Assembly: GCA_964427895.1 (NCBI GenBank)
Contig: CAYRUZ010000007.1
Location: 1-45,625 of the forward strand
Direction of reading: 5' to 3'
DNA length: 45,625 nucleotides
Origin: CAYRUZ01 sp964427895
Lineage (GTDB): Bacteria > Patescibacteriota > Gracilibacteria > Peribacterales > Peribacteraceae
The notes beneath the pieces were generated by a model, which was not told where the DNA came from, did no database searches, and saw only the letters and a list, made by a program, of their open reading frames with translations. Position 1 is the stretch's first letter, and the number at the start of each line of letters is the position of its first letter. Shown here piece by piece: positions 7,186 through 15,920 of the stretch. Both the position numbers and the translations under genes were made by a program.

Positions 7186-9204
7186 TTACAAGCCGCTGTT
7201 GACCTGTACGCCATCGGTGCGTTGGCAACCACCAGTAATGTCGATGTAATAGGGGCCACTCGCGTTGTTGGCGACTTGCACGACGAGGTAGCGCACGTCG
7301 CCGTCACGGGCGATGCTGAGCGTGAGGCCAGCGGGATGGGTGCCAGTCACCGCAGTACACGCAGCGTCCACGTCGTGAGAAATGGCAAATTCCTGCCGTG
7401 CATTGAGGCGGAAAGCATAGGTGGATCCACGGCGCATGCTCCCGCCCTTGGCGACAGCATCGCCTCGGTCGCGTGCAGTAGTATCAAGTGCCGGGATTTC
7501 TGGCTCGGCAGCGGGCGCATTCGTAAAGCGCAGCGTGACATTGGTGCTGCCAACAGTAACAACGCGATCGCCAGCGGCGATATTTGCATCACTGGTGATT
7601 GTCACGGTCGTGCCGCTGCGGGTAACAGTCAGACCGTTATGCGACACGTTACCGTCCGTGTTCGCAGCAATCGAACCGCCTCCTTGTATGCCAATAGCCT
7701 GGTTGGCAGCAGCGGTGCCCGTGAGCGTATGTGACTGAGTGCGGACAAGCGCACGGTCATTGAATGTCGTCAGTGCAGGAATTGTGACTGGAGCCTCTGT
7801 AAGTTTCAGCGTGACAGTAGTGGAGCCAATAGTAATGACGCGATCTCCGGCAGCGGCGTTGGCTGCAGTGACAACCGTCAGGGTGTTGCCGCTGCGCGTC
7901 AGAGTGACGCCGTTGTGGGAGACGTTGCCGTCGGTGTTGGCGGCAATCGTTCCCCCTCCCCCGAGCGAGATTGCATCCGTGCGGGCGGCGGTGCCGGTGA
8001 GAGTGTGCGCCTGGGTGCGCACGAGCTGGCGGTTGTTGAACGTGGTGAAGGCGGGCGCTTCGGTCGGCGCGGGCGTCGCGTCACCGATGCGATCGAGACG
8101 CATGTTCGCGAAGATCGTAAGGAAGTCGCCGCTCTGGGTGGGATTCCCGCCGGTCGACATTTCCGAAATCATGCGGATCTGCGTGTCGGTGAGACCCCGG
8201 ACATTGATGCGCAGAGGCACGACGGCACTGCGCGGCGTGTTGGGCTGAGCGGGTGCAGTGAGCGCACCGGCGATGGCGCGGCGCGCATCTTCGCCGATCT
8301 CGACGTGCAGCACGCGGCTGCCGAGTTGCAGGCCCCAGCCCTGGAGCATCGGCGCGCTGCCGATGTCGAACGCGGGCGTGGGCGTGCCAGTCTCGGGACG
8401 GGAAATGCCCGTGACCATGGTGCTGAAGTCGGCGTCGAAGGGGCGCATGACCGTCGCACCGTTCACCTGCGTGGGACGGGGAGGAAGAGGCAGCACAAGA
8501 CGATACTGACCCGACGTATGGTTAAGAACGATCGAAGAGCTGTTGTTAGCGCCAGGAATGCGCTGGAAGGTCAGCGCGTTTTGTCCTTCGCCGACCGTGA
8601 CGGGCGCGGTGGTGGTCGGACTGAGCAATGCGACGCGGCCGCCTTCGGGGCGCTCGGCGCCGAGACGGCGCGCGTTGATGAGTGCGCCAAGGCCGAAGAA
8701 GCCGAGGGCCGTCGCCAACGCACCGGTGAAGAACCGCTTCAGTTTGCCGCGGGCATCGTCTTCGTCGGTGATGAGATTCCACAACGCTTTGATTCCCGTA
8801 ACAGTAAGCAGCGTGCCGACGATACCGACGCCTCCGCTCACTGCGATGTTTTTCCACGTCCAGTAATTTCCGGGCTCACCCTCGCCCGTGAGACGGCGAG
8901 GATCCGTGACGACATTGTAGACTTCGCGCACCGGATTGAGCGGCACGATCGACCCGTTAGCCAACCGTCCTTCCAGTTCCTCTCGCAGCTCGCGCAATTT
9001 CTTACGTAGCACTTCTGTCGTTTCGGCGTGTTCCTCGCGGCGGCGCAGCGCGGTGATGATGATGCCGAGCTGTTCCGACTGCGTCAGGCGCTCGCAGCGG
9101 TCGCGCAGGGTCTTCATTTGTCCGTCGATGCCCGCTTCGTTGAGCGGCATGCTGCGGACGGACTCGGCGATGGTCTGGGGGTTTTCGGGAGGTGTGGGAT
9201 TCAT
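7186..9204 (-). CDS. Membrane-anchored protein with tandem extracellular repeats
   Basis: A 672-aa protein of unknown function. Order: a helical, probably coiled-coil N-terminus (about 28-85) rich in Arg/Glu/Leu; two hydrophobic helices (about 118-142 and 158-180) with KLKRFF between; a beta-rich domain to about 380; two copies of a 91-residue beta module (387-477 and 478-568), each with RTQxHTLTGTA, AANTDGNVSHNG and AAGDRVxTxGST; and a C-terminal beta domain. A Thr/Ser/Asn/Gly-rich beta repeat suggests a surface adhesin or stalk. There is no classical signal peptide; the first helix may act as anchor. A TATACT ends 10 bases before the ATG, and the GGAGGG between them would lie at or upstream of the predicted transcription start. 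Confidence 0.75.
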   Translation of the reverse strand: MNPTPPENPQTIAESVRSMPLNEAGIDGQMKTLRDRCERLTQSEQLGIIITALRRREEHAETTEVLRKKLRELREELEGRLANGSIVPLNPVREVYNVVTDPRRLTGEGEPGNYWTWKNIAVSGGVGIVGTLLTVTGIKALWNLITDEDDARGKLKRFFTGALATALGFFGLGALINARRLGAERPEGGRVALLSPTTTAPVTVGEGQNALTFQRIPGANNSSSIVLNHTSGQYRLVLPLPPRPTQVNGATVMRPFDADFSTMVTGISRPETGTPTPAFDIGSAPMLQGWGLQLGSRVLHVEIGEDARRAIAGALTAPAQPNTPRSAVVPLRINVRGLTDTQIRMISEMSTGGNPTQSGDFLTIFANMRLDRIGDATPAPTEAPAFTTFNNRQLVRTQAHTLTGTAARTDAISLGGGGTIAANTDGNVSHNGVTLTRSGNTLTVVTAANAAAGDRVITIGSTTVTLKLTEAPVTIPALTTFNDRALVRTQSHTLTGTAAANQAIGIQGGGSIAANTDGNVSHNGLTVTRSGTTVTITSDANIAAGDRVVTVGSTNVTLRFTNAPAAEPEIPALDTTARDRGDAVAKGGSMRRGSTYAFRLNARQEFAISHDVDAACTAVTGTHPAGLTLSIARDGDVRYLVVQVANNASGPYYIDITGGCQRTDGVQVNSGL
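7501..8046 (-). repeat. Tandem duplication, 2 x 273 bp inside the surface-protein gene
   Basis: Two in-frame direct repeats (8046-7774 and 7773-7501) encode the 91-residue modules. They share long identical peptide stretches such as AANTDGNVSHNG and are clearly a recent internal duplication. The copies differ at many codons, so this is not an assembly duplicate. Confidence 0.85.
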
Positions 9205-9214
9205 AAATCCCTCC

Positions 9215-9220
9215 AGTATA
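9215..9220 (-). promoter_or_regulatory. -10 element TATACT overlapping a ribosome-binding-like site
   Basis: TATACT, then GGAGGGATTT, then ATG at 9204. The spacing of 10 bases implies a start of transcription inside or just after GGAGGG, so the purine run may not reach the mRNA. Confidence 0.5.
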
Positions 9221-9264
9221 GCATTTTTGGCGCTTTTTTGCCAGACCGCTTCACCGCTCGGCCG

Positions 9265-10134
9265 TCAGGCGATGGCAGCGTCGTACTTGCGTTCGATGAA
9301 CGTGCGGGCGCGAGTACGCGATTCCTCGTCCCCGATATGATCGGCCAGTTGGCCAATGAATCCTTCAACGAACATTCGACGCGCTTCCCGCGAAGGAATG
9401 CCGCGCGAACCGAAGTAAAACAAATCCTCAGGCGTGACGCGGCTGACGGTGGCACTGTGACTTGCCTTCACGTCGTTCGTCTTAATCTCAAGGCCGGGGA
9501 TCGCGTCGACGCGGCACGTCGGATCGAGCATCAGGACGGATTGGGTGAGATACGTGTTCGTTCCACCGCCGTGCAGACCGATATCAATGAGCCCGTTGGC
9601 GGCGACATGAGCCCGGTCTTCTGCGACGCCCTGCATGAGCATTTCGCCCGCACCGTCCACCGCATCGAACGCATTGCGCGCGCTGAGCACATACTCTTCC
9701 GTGCCGCGGGCGAAGAAGAGCCATTCGACGCTGCTCGTGGCCCCGCTGCCGACGGTCCGTGTGCTCAAGTGATGACGTACTTTTGCGCCCCCGAGCGTGG
9801 CATTGCGCCACTGGCACAGTGCACGTGCCCCAAGCGTGCCCTCTTGGACGATGTCGCACTGTGCAGAGGCATCGAGCATCTGCAGCGTCACCAATTCGAC
9901 GTGGGCTCCGTCTCCCAGGGTGGCCTTCATCGAATGGCGCGTGGCATCCGCGCCTTCGAGGAGAACGATGACGACCGCGCGACTGCCGGCGTCGGCATGC
10001 AGCTCCACCTCCGACGTCGATGCGCACGCGAAGCGCAGGGGCTCGGCGAGCGAGGCCCCCTTCCCGATCTCCACGCGCAGCGCGCTGTCGCTTTCGTGCA
10101 CCGTCACGCCTGCGGGAAGGTCGGGTAAACGCAT
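9265..10134 (-). CDS. sufD: Fe-S cluster assembly protein SufD
   Basis: A 289-aa beta-helix protein of the SufB/SufD family, a scaffold partner of the SufBC2D complex. The C-terminal half is typical: LEIKTNDVKASHSATVSRVT (the His matches the conserved SufD/SufB active-region His), then DLFYFGSRGIPSREAR. It is shorter than E. coli SufD (about 420 aa), with a reduced N-terminal part. It is monocistronic, away from sufB (12765-14231) and sufC (19309-20097). A TATCCT hexamer ends 11 bases before the ATG, giving a leader of a few bases at most. No sulfur-donating desulfurase gene lies in the window. Confidence 0.88.
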   Translation of the reverse strand: MRLPDLPAGVTVHESDSALRVEIGKGASLAEPLRFACASTSEVELHADAGSRAVVIVLLEGADATRHSMKATLGDGAHVELVTLQMLDASAQCDIVQEGTLGARALCQWRNATLGGAKVRHHLSTRTVGSGATSSVEWLFFARGTEEYVLSARNAFDAVDGAGEMLMQGVAEDRAHVAANGLIDIGLHGGGTNTYLTQSVLMLDPTCRVDAIPGLEIKTNDVKASHSATVSRVTPEDLFYFGSRGIPSREARRMFVEGFIGQLADHIGDEESRTRARTFIERKYDAAIA

Positions 10135-10250
10135 CGTCGCAAGGCAGGATAGTGGGGGGAACGGGGTGGAACAATGAATGCGCCTAAAAAGGCCGTTTGC
10201 GGCTTAAATTCGACATGCAGGTGCCATATACAACACGCGGGGGAGACGCG

Positions 10251-10256
10251 TAGAAT
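10251..10256 (+). promoter_or_regulatory. -10 element TAGAAT, leaderless type
   Basis: TAGAAT ends 9 bases before the ATG at 10266. The 131-base gap between this gene and divergent sufD shows no other gene. Confidence 0.6.
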
Positions 10257-10265
10257 CTCGCCCTT

Positions 10266-12764
10266 ATGGTCAAGGGCGGCATTTCACGGCAGGAGGCGAA
10301 CGCCGCGGTGCATTCTGCACTGCGGCAGGAGGGAGTGCTTACATACACCGACTTAACCTCGGTCATCGAGGACGTCCGGTCGAGCTGCGCGTTCATTCGT
10401 GACGAAGGAGGGTTGCACGCCATCCCCCCCGAACCGTTGCCTCCGTTGCTGCTCGCACGAACGGCGAAGCACCTGGGGCGGATGCGCGGCGACGTACGGG
10501 CGAAGCTCGCCACGCTCACCGCGCATCCGGTTATTGGACGCATCGCCGAGGCCGTCATGCGCGTCGTGCCCGAGGTCGCGGTGAAACCCGCGCGGACCGA
10601 AGCACAAATGCGCGACGATTTCCTCAAGCATGTCCGCCGTACCCTCTCGCTGGCGGACGGTGTATTCAGCGGCTTACGGTACGTCGCATCACACTGCGCG
10701 TTCGTCGAACGCCAGAATTGCCCCTACATCCGCGTGCCGCCGGTATTCCCGGCGGACTCGTTGAAAAAGGCGCACGACAAATTGCGCGGCACGGACGTCC
10801 GCTTGGTGTTGGAAGGGCTGAGGAAAATCGCGCAACTGCCGCATGACGGAGCGTTGATACTTCTGCTCCGCGACGTGTACAACAACGAGTACGGCCGCTG
10901 GTGCGACCCTGAAGAAGTGGCGATCTGCGATGAGGAACTCGACCCGCTCATCGCACGACAAATCAGCCCGGGGGCCATGGTGCAGAGCGATACGATCCGT
11001 GACCTCGTTGAACGATGCTACGAGCCGGCGAGAGTGATCCTGGAAGATCCGACGCACCCCGCGGTAATGGCGCTGCGCGGCATGGTGGAGGAGTTCGACG
11101 CACTGAGTCCCGTCGCGGGCACCAAACCCCGCACCGTCCGCAACGAACTCGCCGACTACTGCACGCAGATGCCGGAAGAGATGACGCCGATCATGCGGGT
11201 GACGGCGGAGAAAATGGAGAGGGTCGCGATCGATCTGTTCGAAACGCTCGACGCGGCGGACATCGATCCCAACAGAACGTGCCGGGCGGAACAACTCACG
11301 CACAAAACGACGCCGCAGGAAGTGGACGAACTCACGGCATTCATGCAGGTGATGTTGATGGTGAGCTTCAAGTTGAAATACATCGCGAACGCCGCGGCGC
11401 GCGAAAAAGACAAAAAGAGCACGGAAGGATTGGCGCTGCTCGCGCGCGATACGGTGCGGTCGTCGGTCTGCCAGAGCCTGCTGCTGCGCTACATCCACCG
11501 GCACTACCCGCTCGTCTTCGCGCCGCACCGACACGACGCGTCCAACGCCCAGAAGAGCGTCGAGTTCGGCCACAAGATGCAGTACCTCAGTTCCCTTCTG
11601 CAGTACATCGGCAACATTTTCGAACCCTGGTCGGGGGCGAACCGTTCGGTGGCGCAACGGGCATTGGCGCAGGAAGTGACGGTATGGCTCGACTCGCTGA
11701 AGGAATTCTCGCGGTTGCAGCACGCGGCGCTGTCGCAGATGCCCACGGGCCAACCCGATGAGCGCCCGGACATCGCACTTCCGGATTGTCCGCCTCCGAT
11801 CATTCGCACGCAGATCGCCACGCAGCTGCGCACCGACGGGGACGCGGACAACATCGCGATGGTGACGCGCTATGCGCTCGGCTACGGGCACAGTGTCCGG
11901 CACACCGTGTCGCCGACCGATCATGCGTACATCGCGGATTTGTGGATGCGCGAACCGGGCGCCCCGGTCTGCCACGATGCATCGACCGTCATTCCCCTGT
12001 GCCGCGTTCTTCCCGCCGATACCGTGGCGAACATCTACGTGAGCAAACGTCAGACGCGTCCCGACAAGGACTTCAATGATTGGATGGAAGCGGCGAGGCA
12101 GACCGGCATCGACACGGCGATGCATGCGATGCGCGAACGCGGGGCGGAGGCCAATCTCATCAGCTTCCTCCTGATGCAACCGGGTCAAGCAGAGTGCGAT
12201 CACGCGTCGTTTTTCCTCATGGACGCAAAAGAAGCGGAACTCGTGTTGAGCCCGCACCTGTTCGCAGTGGACACGGAGGAACAGCGCGAACAGATCGCCG
12301 CCCTGCAGGATGTCGGCGTGCCCATGTACCCCCAAAACGCGGTGATCTTCTGGACATCGTCCAACGGATGGGACGAACAGGAAGAACCCACGGAGGAAGA
12401 GCGGCCCTTGGGTGAGGAAGAAGTGCTCCTGCACCGCGTAAAAAACGCGATGCTCCAGTACACGCACAGCGACATACTCACGGCGGACGACGTGCACGAA
12501 ATACTGAAAGTCTGCGGCATTGCCTTCACCGCTGGAAAGAGCGGCGGCGGGCATCATGAGTTCGTGAGCGCGCGGGGAAAATTCGCCTCGCCGAACAAGC
12601 CGGTGAAGGACAACGAGTGGTACAGGAACTTCGTGGAAAAAATCATCATCGCCGTCGGCGACATCGATGCCTTCGAGCGATGGGTCGAAGCACAGCGTCC
12701 CGCAAAAAGGAACGGCGGCGGCAACGGCACGCACGGCAACGGCAAACTCAAGGCGAAACGCTGA
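10266..12764 (+). CDS. Large cytosolic protein of unknown function, 832 aa
   Basis: No recognised family over most of its length, no signal peptide and no membrane helix. The body (1-560) looks alpha-helical with scattered His, Cys and Trp; residues about 560-700 look alpha/beta. The last 90 residues differ: VHEILKVCGIAF, then GKSGGGHHEF at about 758-767, then ASPNKPVKD. This resembles the HicA/YcfA double-stranded-RNA-binding fold, where a His after a Gly-rich turn is catalytic; the match is by eye and weak. A basic Gly/Asn tail ends the protein. TAGAAT ends 9 bases before the ATG. Its stop abuts the sufB stop with no base between. Confidence 0.75.
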   Translation: MVKGGISRQEANAAVHSALRQEGVLTYTDLTSVIEDVRSSCAFIRDEGGLHAIPPEPLPPLLLARTAKHLGRMRGDVRAKLATLTAHPVIGRIAEAVMRVVPEVAVKPARTEAQMRDDFLKHVRRTLSLADGVFSGLRYVASHCAFVERQNCPYIRVPPVFPADSLKKAHDKLRGTDVRLVLEGLRKIAQLPHDGALILLLRDVYNNEYGRWCDPEEVAICDEELDPLIARQISPGAMVQSDTIRDLVERCYEPARVILEDPTHPAVMALRGMVEEFDALSPVAGTKPRTVRNELADYCTQMPEEMTPIMRVTAEKMERVAIDLFETLDAADIDPNRTCRAEQLTHKTTPQEVDELTAFMQVMLMVSFKLKYIANAAAREKDKKSTEGLALLARDTVRSSVCQSLLLRYIHRHYPLVFAPHRHDASNAQKSVEFGHKMQYLSSLLQYIGNIFEPWSGANRSVAQRALAQEVTVWLDSLKEFSRLQHAALSQMPTGQPDERPDIALPDCPPPIIRTQIATQLRTDGDADNIAMVTRYALGYGHSVRHTVSPTDHAYIADLWMREPGAPVCHDASTVIPLCRVLPADTVANIYVSKRQTRPDKDFNDWMEAARQTGIDTAMHAMRERGAEANLISFLLMQPGQAECDHASFFLMDAKEAELVLSPHLFAVDTEEQREQIAALQDVGVPMYPQNAVIFWTSSNGWDEQEEPTEEERPLGEEEVLLHRVKNAMLQYTHSDILTADDVHEILKVCGIAFTAGKSGGGHHEFVSARGKFASPNKPVKDNEWYRNFVEKIIIAVGDIDAFERWVEAQRPAKRNGGGNGTHGNGKLKAKR

Positions 12765-14231
12765 TCACCCGACGGACCCTTCCATCTCCAGCTCGATGAG
12801 CCGGTTCATTTCGACGGCGTACTCCAGCGGCAGCAGACGGACGATGGGCTCGATAAAGCCGTTCACGATCATGGCGCGTGCCTCCTCTTCGGGCAGTCCG
12901 CGGCTCATCAGGTAGAACACGTCTTCCTCCGACAGCTTGCCGACCGTGGCCTCGTGCGCGACCGTCACGTCGTTGTTGCGGATCTTGATGTCGGGGATGG
13001 TGTCGGTGCGGCTGATCTCGTCGAGCAGCAACGCGTCGCACTCAACGTTCGCCGTGCAGTCGTGCGCGTTGGGAGCCACGAAGAGTTGTCCGCGGTACAC
13101 CGCAACTCCACCGGACTTGCTGATACTTTTACTTGTCACCTTGCTGCTCGTGTGCGGAGCCAGATGGAACACCTTCGCGCCCGTGTCCTGCCACTGATTC
13201 TTGTTCGCAAACGCAATGGCCATGTGATCGCAGCGCGCGCCCTCGCCCGTCAGCATGCTGCACGGGTAGAGCATCGTGACGCCGCTGCCCATGTTGCCAC
13301 CGATCCATTCCATTAATCCGTCCTTGGAGACGATCGCGCGCTTGGTATTGAGGTTGTACGTGTCGCGGCTCCAGTTCTCCACCGACGAGTAGCGGCATGA
13401 CGCACCCTCCTTCACGAAGACCTCGACGAGCCCCGCGTGCAGCGCATGGCTGCCGTACTTCGGCGCGCTGCACCCCTCGATGTAATGCACCGTGGCGCCT
13501 TCCTCGACGACGATCAGCGTGTGCTCGAACTGCCCCATGTTCTTCGCATTCATGCGGAAGTACGCCTGGAGCGGCTCGCGCACCACCACATCCTTCGGCA
13601 CGTACAGGAACGTCCCGCCGCTCCACACCGCGCCGTGCAGTGCGGCGAACTTATGGTCGCTCGAGGGAACGCACTTCATGAAATACTCGCGCACCAAATC
13701 CGGGTACTGCTCCACCGCGTCGTCCATGTCGAGGAAGATGACGCCCTGCGCTTCCCACTCCTTCTTGAGCGAGTGGTACACCACCTCGGATTCGTACTGC
13801 GCGCCCACACCCGCGAGCACTTTGCGCTCGGCCTCGGGGATGCCGAGACGGTCGTAGACCTTGCGGATTTCCTCCGGCACTTCGCCCCAATTGTCGGTAT
13901 TCCCTGCGCCAGCGGTGGCGTAGTAGATGATGTCGTCGAGGTTGAGCGTACTCAGGTCCGCGCCCCACGTCGGCAGCGGCTTCTCCTGGAAAATTTTCAA
14001 ACTCTTGAGGCGATGCTCGAGCATCCACTCCGGCTCTTTTTTATCGGCGGAGATGCGACGGATGAGCGCCTCGTTCACGCCACGCTGCGCGCCGTCCGCG
14101 TAGGGTGACGGGTTGGCGGTATCGAAGATATCGCGCGAGAGTCCGGCGAAAATTTCACCCTCCGCCTCTTCGGGCACGGCGGCCGGCTGGTCTTTAAACT
14201 TGGCCTGTCGCGATTGGGAGACACGGGTCAT
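12765..14231 (-). CDS. sufB: Fe-S cluster assembly protein SufB
   Basis: A 488-aa scaffold on which Fe-S clusters are built with SufC and SufD. The conserved C-terminal features are present: the Cys in VECDALLLDE (E. coli Cys405 position), the His in VTVAHEATVGKLSEED (His433/434 position), and YLMSRGLPEEEAR. The reading frame extends further upstream, but the ATG at 14231 gives the normal family length and has TACAAT ending 9 bases before it. Single gene; convergent and touching the 832-aa protein gene (TGA then TCA, 12762-12767). Confidence 0.96.
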   Translation of the reverse strand: MTRVSQSRQAKFKDQPAAVPEEAEGEIFAGLSRDIFDTANPSPYADGAQRGVNEALIRRISADKKEPEWMLEHRLKSLKIFQEKPLPTWGADLSTLNLDDIIYYATAGAGNTDNWGEVPEEIRKVYDRLGIPEAERKVLAGVGAQYESEVVYHSLKKEWEAQGVIFLDMDDAVEQYPDLVREYFMKCVPSSDHKFAALHGAVWSGGTFLYVPKDVVVREPLQAYFRMNAKNMGQFEHTLIVVEEGATVHYIEGCSAPKYGSHALHAGLVEVFVKEGASCRYSSVENWSRDTYNLNTKRAIVSKDGLMEWIGGNMGSGVTMLYPCSMLTGEGARCDHMAIAFANKNQWQDTGAKVFHLAPHTSSKVTSKSISKSGGVAVYRGQLFVAPNAHDCTANVECDALLLDEISRTDTIPDIKIRNNDVTVAHEATVGKLSEEDVFYLMSRGLPEEEARAMIVNGFIEPIVRLLPLEYAVEMNRLIELEMEGSVG

Positions 14232-14240
14232 GAGGGCCCG

Positions 14241-14246
14241 ATTGTA
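14241..14246 (-). promoter_or_regulatory. -10 element TACAAT of sufB, leaderless type
   Basis: TACAAT read on the minus strand, 9 bases before the ATG at 14231. Confidence 0.6.
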
Positions 14247-14284
14247 CGGGACGAGTCGCAGGAGAACGAAGAAATTCCCCCTAT

Positions 14285-14312
14285 TTGACGAAAAGCCGAA
14301 CTGCATCAGAAT
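14285..14312 (+). promoter_or_regulatory. Promoter TTGACG-16-CAGAAT
   Basis: -35 TTGACG (14285-14290), 16-base spacer, -10 CAGAAT (14307-14312). It gives a leader of about 34 bases with a GGAGGG site (14341-14346) 6 bases before the ATG at 14353. This is the classical arrangement, unlike the divergent sufB promoter beside it. Confidence 0.65.
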
Positions 14313-14352
14313 AACGCTAACGTCTCCCATCAATTCCCTCGGAGGGCACAGT

Positions 14353-14673
14353 ATGTTTAGGAGACCGCTCATTCCCGTCTGCGTCGGAATCATCGTCCTG
14401 ATGCTGTTCGTGGGACACCGGATGAACCCGCCCGGCTCCGTCCCCGACCTACAGATTCGCCGCGACGCGTTGGGCTCGAGTGTTCGAGTCCACAGTTCCC
14501 CGACGAAGAGTGGTATCGGTCCGCTGCTGCAGGTCATGGTCGCGATGGGTGACAGCACCTACAGCCTGGCGCTCACCGACGACGCCACGCTCAAGCCCGG
14601 AGACGATGTCCGACTCGAAGACGTCTCCGTGGGCACCCGCCAACAACGCTTCTTCTGGGTTCGCCGGAAGTAA
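14353..14673 (+). CDS. Small exported or membrane-anchored protein, 106 aa
   Basis: Starts MFRRPLIPVCVGIIVLMLFV: two Arg then one hydrophobic helix, an uncleaved anchor or signal peptide. The rest is a short beta-rich domain with a charged end (RQQRFFWVRRK). No family recognised. The start is fixed by GGAGGG 6 bases upstream; the frame is open further upstream but without support. It is flanked by its own promoter and a UUCG-loop hairpin downstream, so it is a free-standing gene. Confidence 0.7.
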   Translation: MFRRPLIPVCVGIIVLMLFVGHRMNPPGSVPDLQIRRDALGSSVRVHSSPTKSGIGPLLQVMVAMGDSTYSLALTDDATLKPGDDVRLEDVSVGTRQQRFFWVRRK

Positions 14674-14688
14674 GCACGGAATGTGCAC

Positions 14689-14713
14689 GCCGCTTCTCCT
14701 TCGGGGAAGCGGC
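14689..14713 (+). terminator. Hairpin terminator with TTCG loop
   Basis: GCCGCTTC pairs with GAAGCGGC; above a one-base bulge two more pairs close a TTCG loop. It lies 15 bases after the stop at 14673. Only AATTAT follows rather than a T-run, so termination may be partial. Confidence 0.65.
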
Positions 14714-14726
14714 AATTATGTACGAG

Positions 14727-14769
14727 AAAAGCCCGCGGGCGGAACACGGGGGGCGTGTTCCAGGCGGGC
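14727..14769 (-). terminator. Two-step hairpin terminator on the minus strand
   Basis: Read on the minus strand: outer stem GCCCGC / GCGGGC, inner stem GGAACACG / CGTGTTCC, then TTTTCTC. It lies just downstream of the small gene 14782-15075 and belongs to it. Confidence 0.75.
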
Positions 14770-14781
14770 GTTCGGGCGGTT

Positions 14782-15075
14782 TCAGAAACTGGACGGGGAG
14801 GCGGTGTGTTCGCGAGCTTGCACGGCCAGATCGCGGACGCGCTGGCTCAGGGGGCGGAGGATGGCAAACTGGTAGATGCCTCCGCTGCTGTCACCGCCGG
14901 ACAGCACGTAGGAGTAGTGGGTGCAGAGCACCGAGCGGGCCATGGATTCCCCTTCGACGAATGCAGCTTGCTGCGGGTTCATCGTGAGGGTGCCCGGCAG
15001 GGCGTCAGGGGGGCAGGCGACCGCCCGGCAGAGCCGAACGTTCCCGCCACTGACGCAGAACACGAAATCAACCAT
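14782..15075 (-). CDS. Small protein of unknown function, 97 aa
   Basis: MVDFVFCVSGGNVRLC start, four Cys in all, mixed charge, no membrane helix. No family recognised. A GGAGGT site (15084-15089) sits 8 bases before the ATG, a probable TATAGT promoter lies at 15125-15130, and a terminator follows, so a real gene is well supported despite the small size. The style matches the other free-standing small genes between 14353 and 21065. Confidence 0.65.
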   Translation of the reverse strand: MVDFVFCVSGGNVRLCRAVACPPDALPGTLTMNPQQAAFVEGESMARSVLCTHYSYVLSGGDSSGGIYQFAILRPLSQRVRDLAVQAREHTASPSSF

Positions 15076-15124
15076 CGAAATCGACCTCCAGAGTAAAAGA
15101 TCCAGGGAATGTGAAACCGAATGT

Positions 15125-15130
15125 ACTATA
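15125..15130 (-). promoter_or_regulatory. -10 element TATAGT for the 97-aa protein
   Basis: TATAGT read on the minus strand, with a weak -35 TTGCGT 16 bases upstream. It predicts a leader of about 43 bases carrying GGAGGT. It faces away from the promoter at 15160-15165 in the same AT-rich 96-base gap. Confidence 0.5.
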
Positions 15131-15159
15131 AACTATTCATACAATTACGCAAGTATCGC

Positions 15160-15165
15160 TATACT
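15160..15165 (+). promoter_or_regulatory. -10 element TATACT, leaderless type
   Basis: TATACT then exactly six bases (GCGCCC) then ATG at 15172. A weak -35 (TTCATA, 15136-15141) is 18 bases upstream. Confidence 0.65.
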
Positions 15166-15171
15166 GCGCCC

Positions 15172-15882
15172 ATGCGCGCAACAGTCGCGGGATCGATGTT
15201 CCTCAGCAACGGCCACGACACTCCCCTGCACATGGATGCGGACTTGGATGCCCGATTGGTGGGCAACGTCCAGGTGCACTGCCATTTCAAACTGATGGGC
15301 GGACATTTTGTCTGTGACTTGGATGGTATTCCGGACGTGATGGGCACCGAAGATGTCCTCCGGGCGGCACGCCACTTGATGGATACCGTAGTCCTAAGCC
15401 AAGTGGTAACAGATCGGGTGGGAATTCATTACACCGTTGAATACTGCAACATCGAAGGGCGCGGAATGGTAACGCCGACAACGGATACTGCCCCGGCGAT
15501 TCCCGCATTGGCGTTTGCGAACATTCAGGATGTGTTCGACATCGTCGGCAGGCACGGGGATTCCCTCAAATATGCGTTACGCGATTACAATCAGGGATTG
15601 CTCGACAGGGAGAATTGTCCGATTCTCTTTTACCGTTGCATCGAGACGCTGGCGCTCTTGATCACGGGTGCGGACGACATCAATGACAAGACCTGGGCCA
15701 GTTTTCACCAGGCACTGGGGTCGGATAAAAACGAACTGGCGACACTCATGAAGTTCACGAAGAGCCACAGGCATGGCAGCCATGCCAAGTTCGAGCTCCA
15801 CGACCACTTGGCCATGATGCGGGAGACGCATGTGTTCATCCTGCGCGCGCTGCACTGGCTGAAAAACCGCGCCGCAAAGTGA
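15172..15882 (+). CDS. Hypothetical protein, 236 aa
   Basis: Soluble, no signal or membrane helix. The N-terminal half is beta-rich with many His and Asp (HCHFKLMGGHFVCDLDG); the C-terminal half is helical and ends with a basic LHWLKNRAAK. No family recognised. The frame is open from 15121, but the ATG at 15172 is chosen because TATACT lies exactly 6 bases before it and the 15121 start would place coding sequence across that promoter. The methyltransferase gene follows 38 bases downstream. Confidence 0.7.
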   Translation: MRATVAGSMFLSNGHDTPLHMDADLDARLVGNVQVHCHFKLMGGHFVCDLDGIPDVMGTEDVLRAARHLMDTVVLSQVVTDRVGIHYTVEYCNIEGRGMVTPTTDTAPAIPALAFANIQDVFDIVGRHGDSLKYALRDYNQGLLDRENCPILFYRCIETLALLITGADDINDKTWASFHQALGSDKNELATLMKFTKSHRHGSHAKFELHDHLAMMRETHVFILRALHWLKNRAAK

Positions 15883-15920
15883 ACTTTTCACGACACCGGG
15901 GAGAGCGCAGAATAGTCCCT

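Noticed and set aside
7501..8046. Possible CRISPR-like repetition.
   Set aside because: There are only two units of 273 bp, in frame inside a gene, with no short repeats or unique spacers. No cas gene is present anywhere in the window.
9205..9214. GGAGGG before 9204 as a working ribosome binding site.
   Set aside because: It falls between the -10 hexamer and the ATG, so the transcript probably starts within or after it. It cannot be counted as evidence for SD use without a mapped 5' end.
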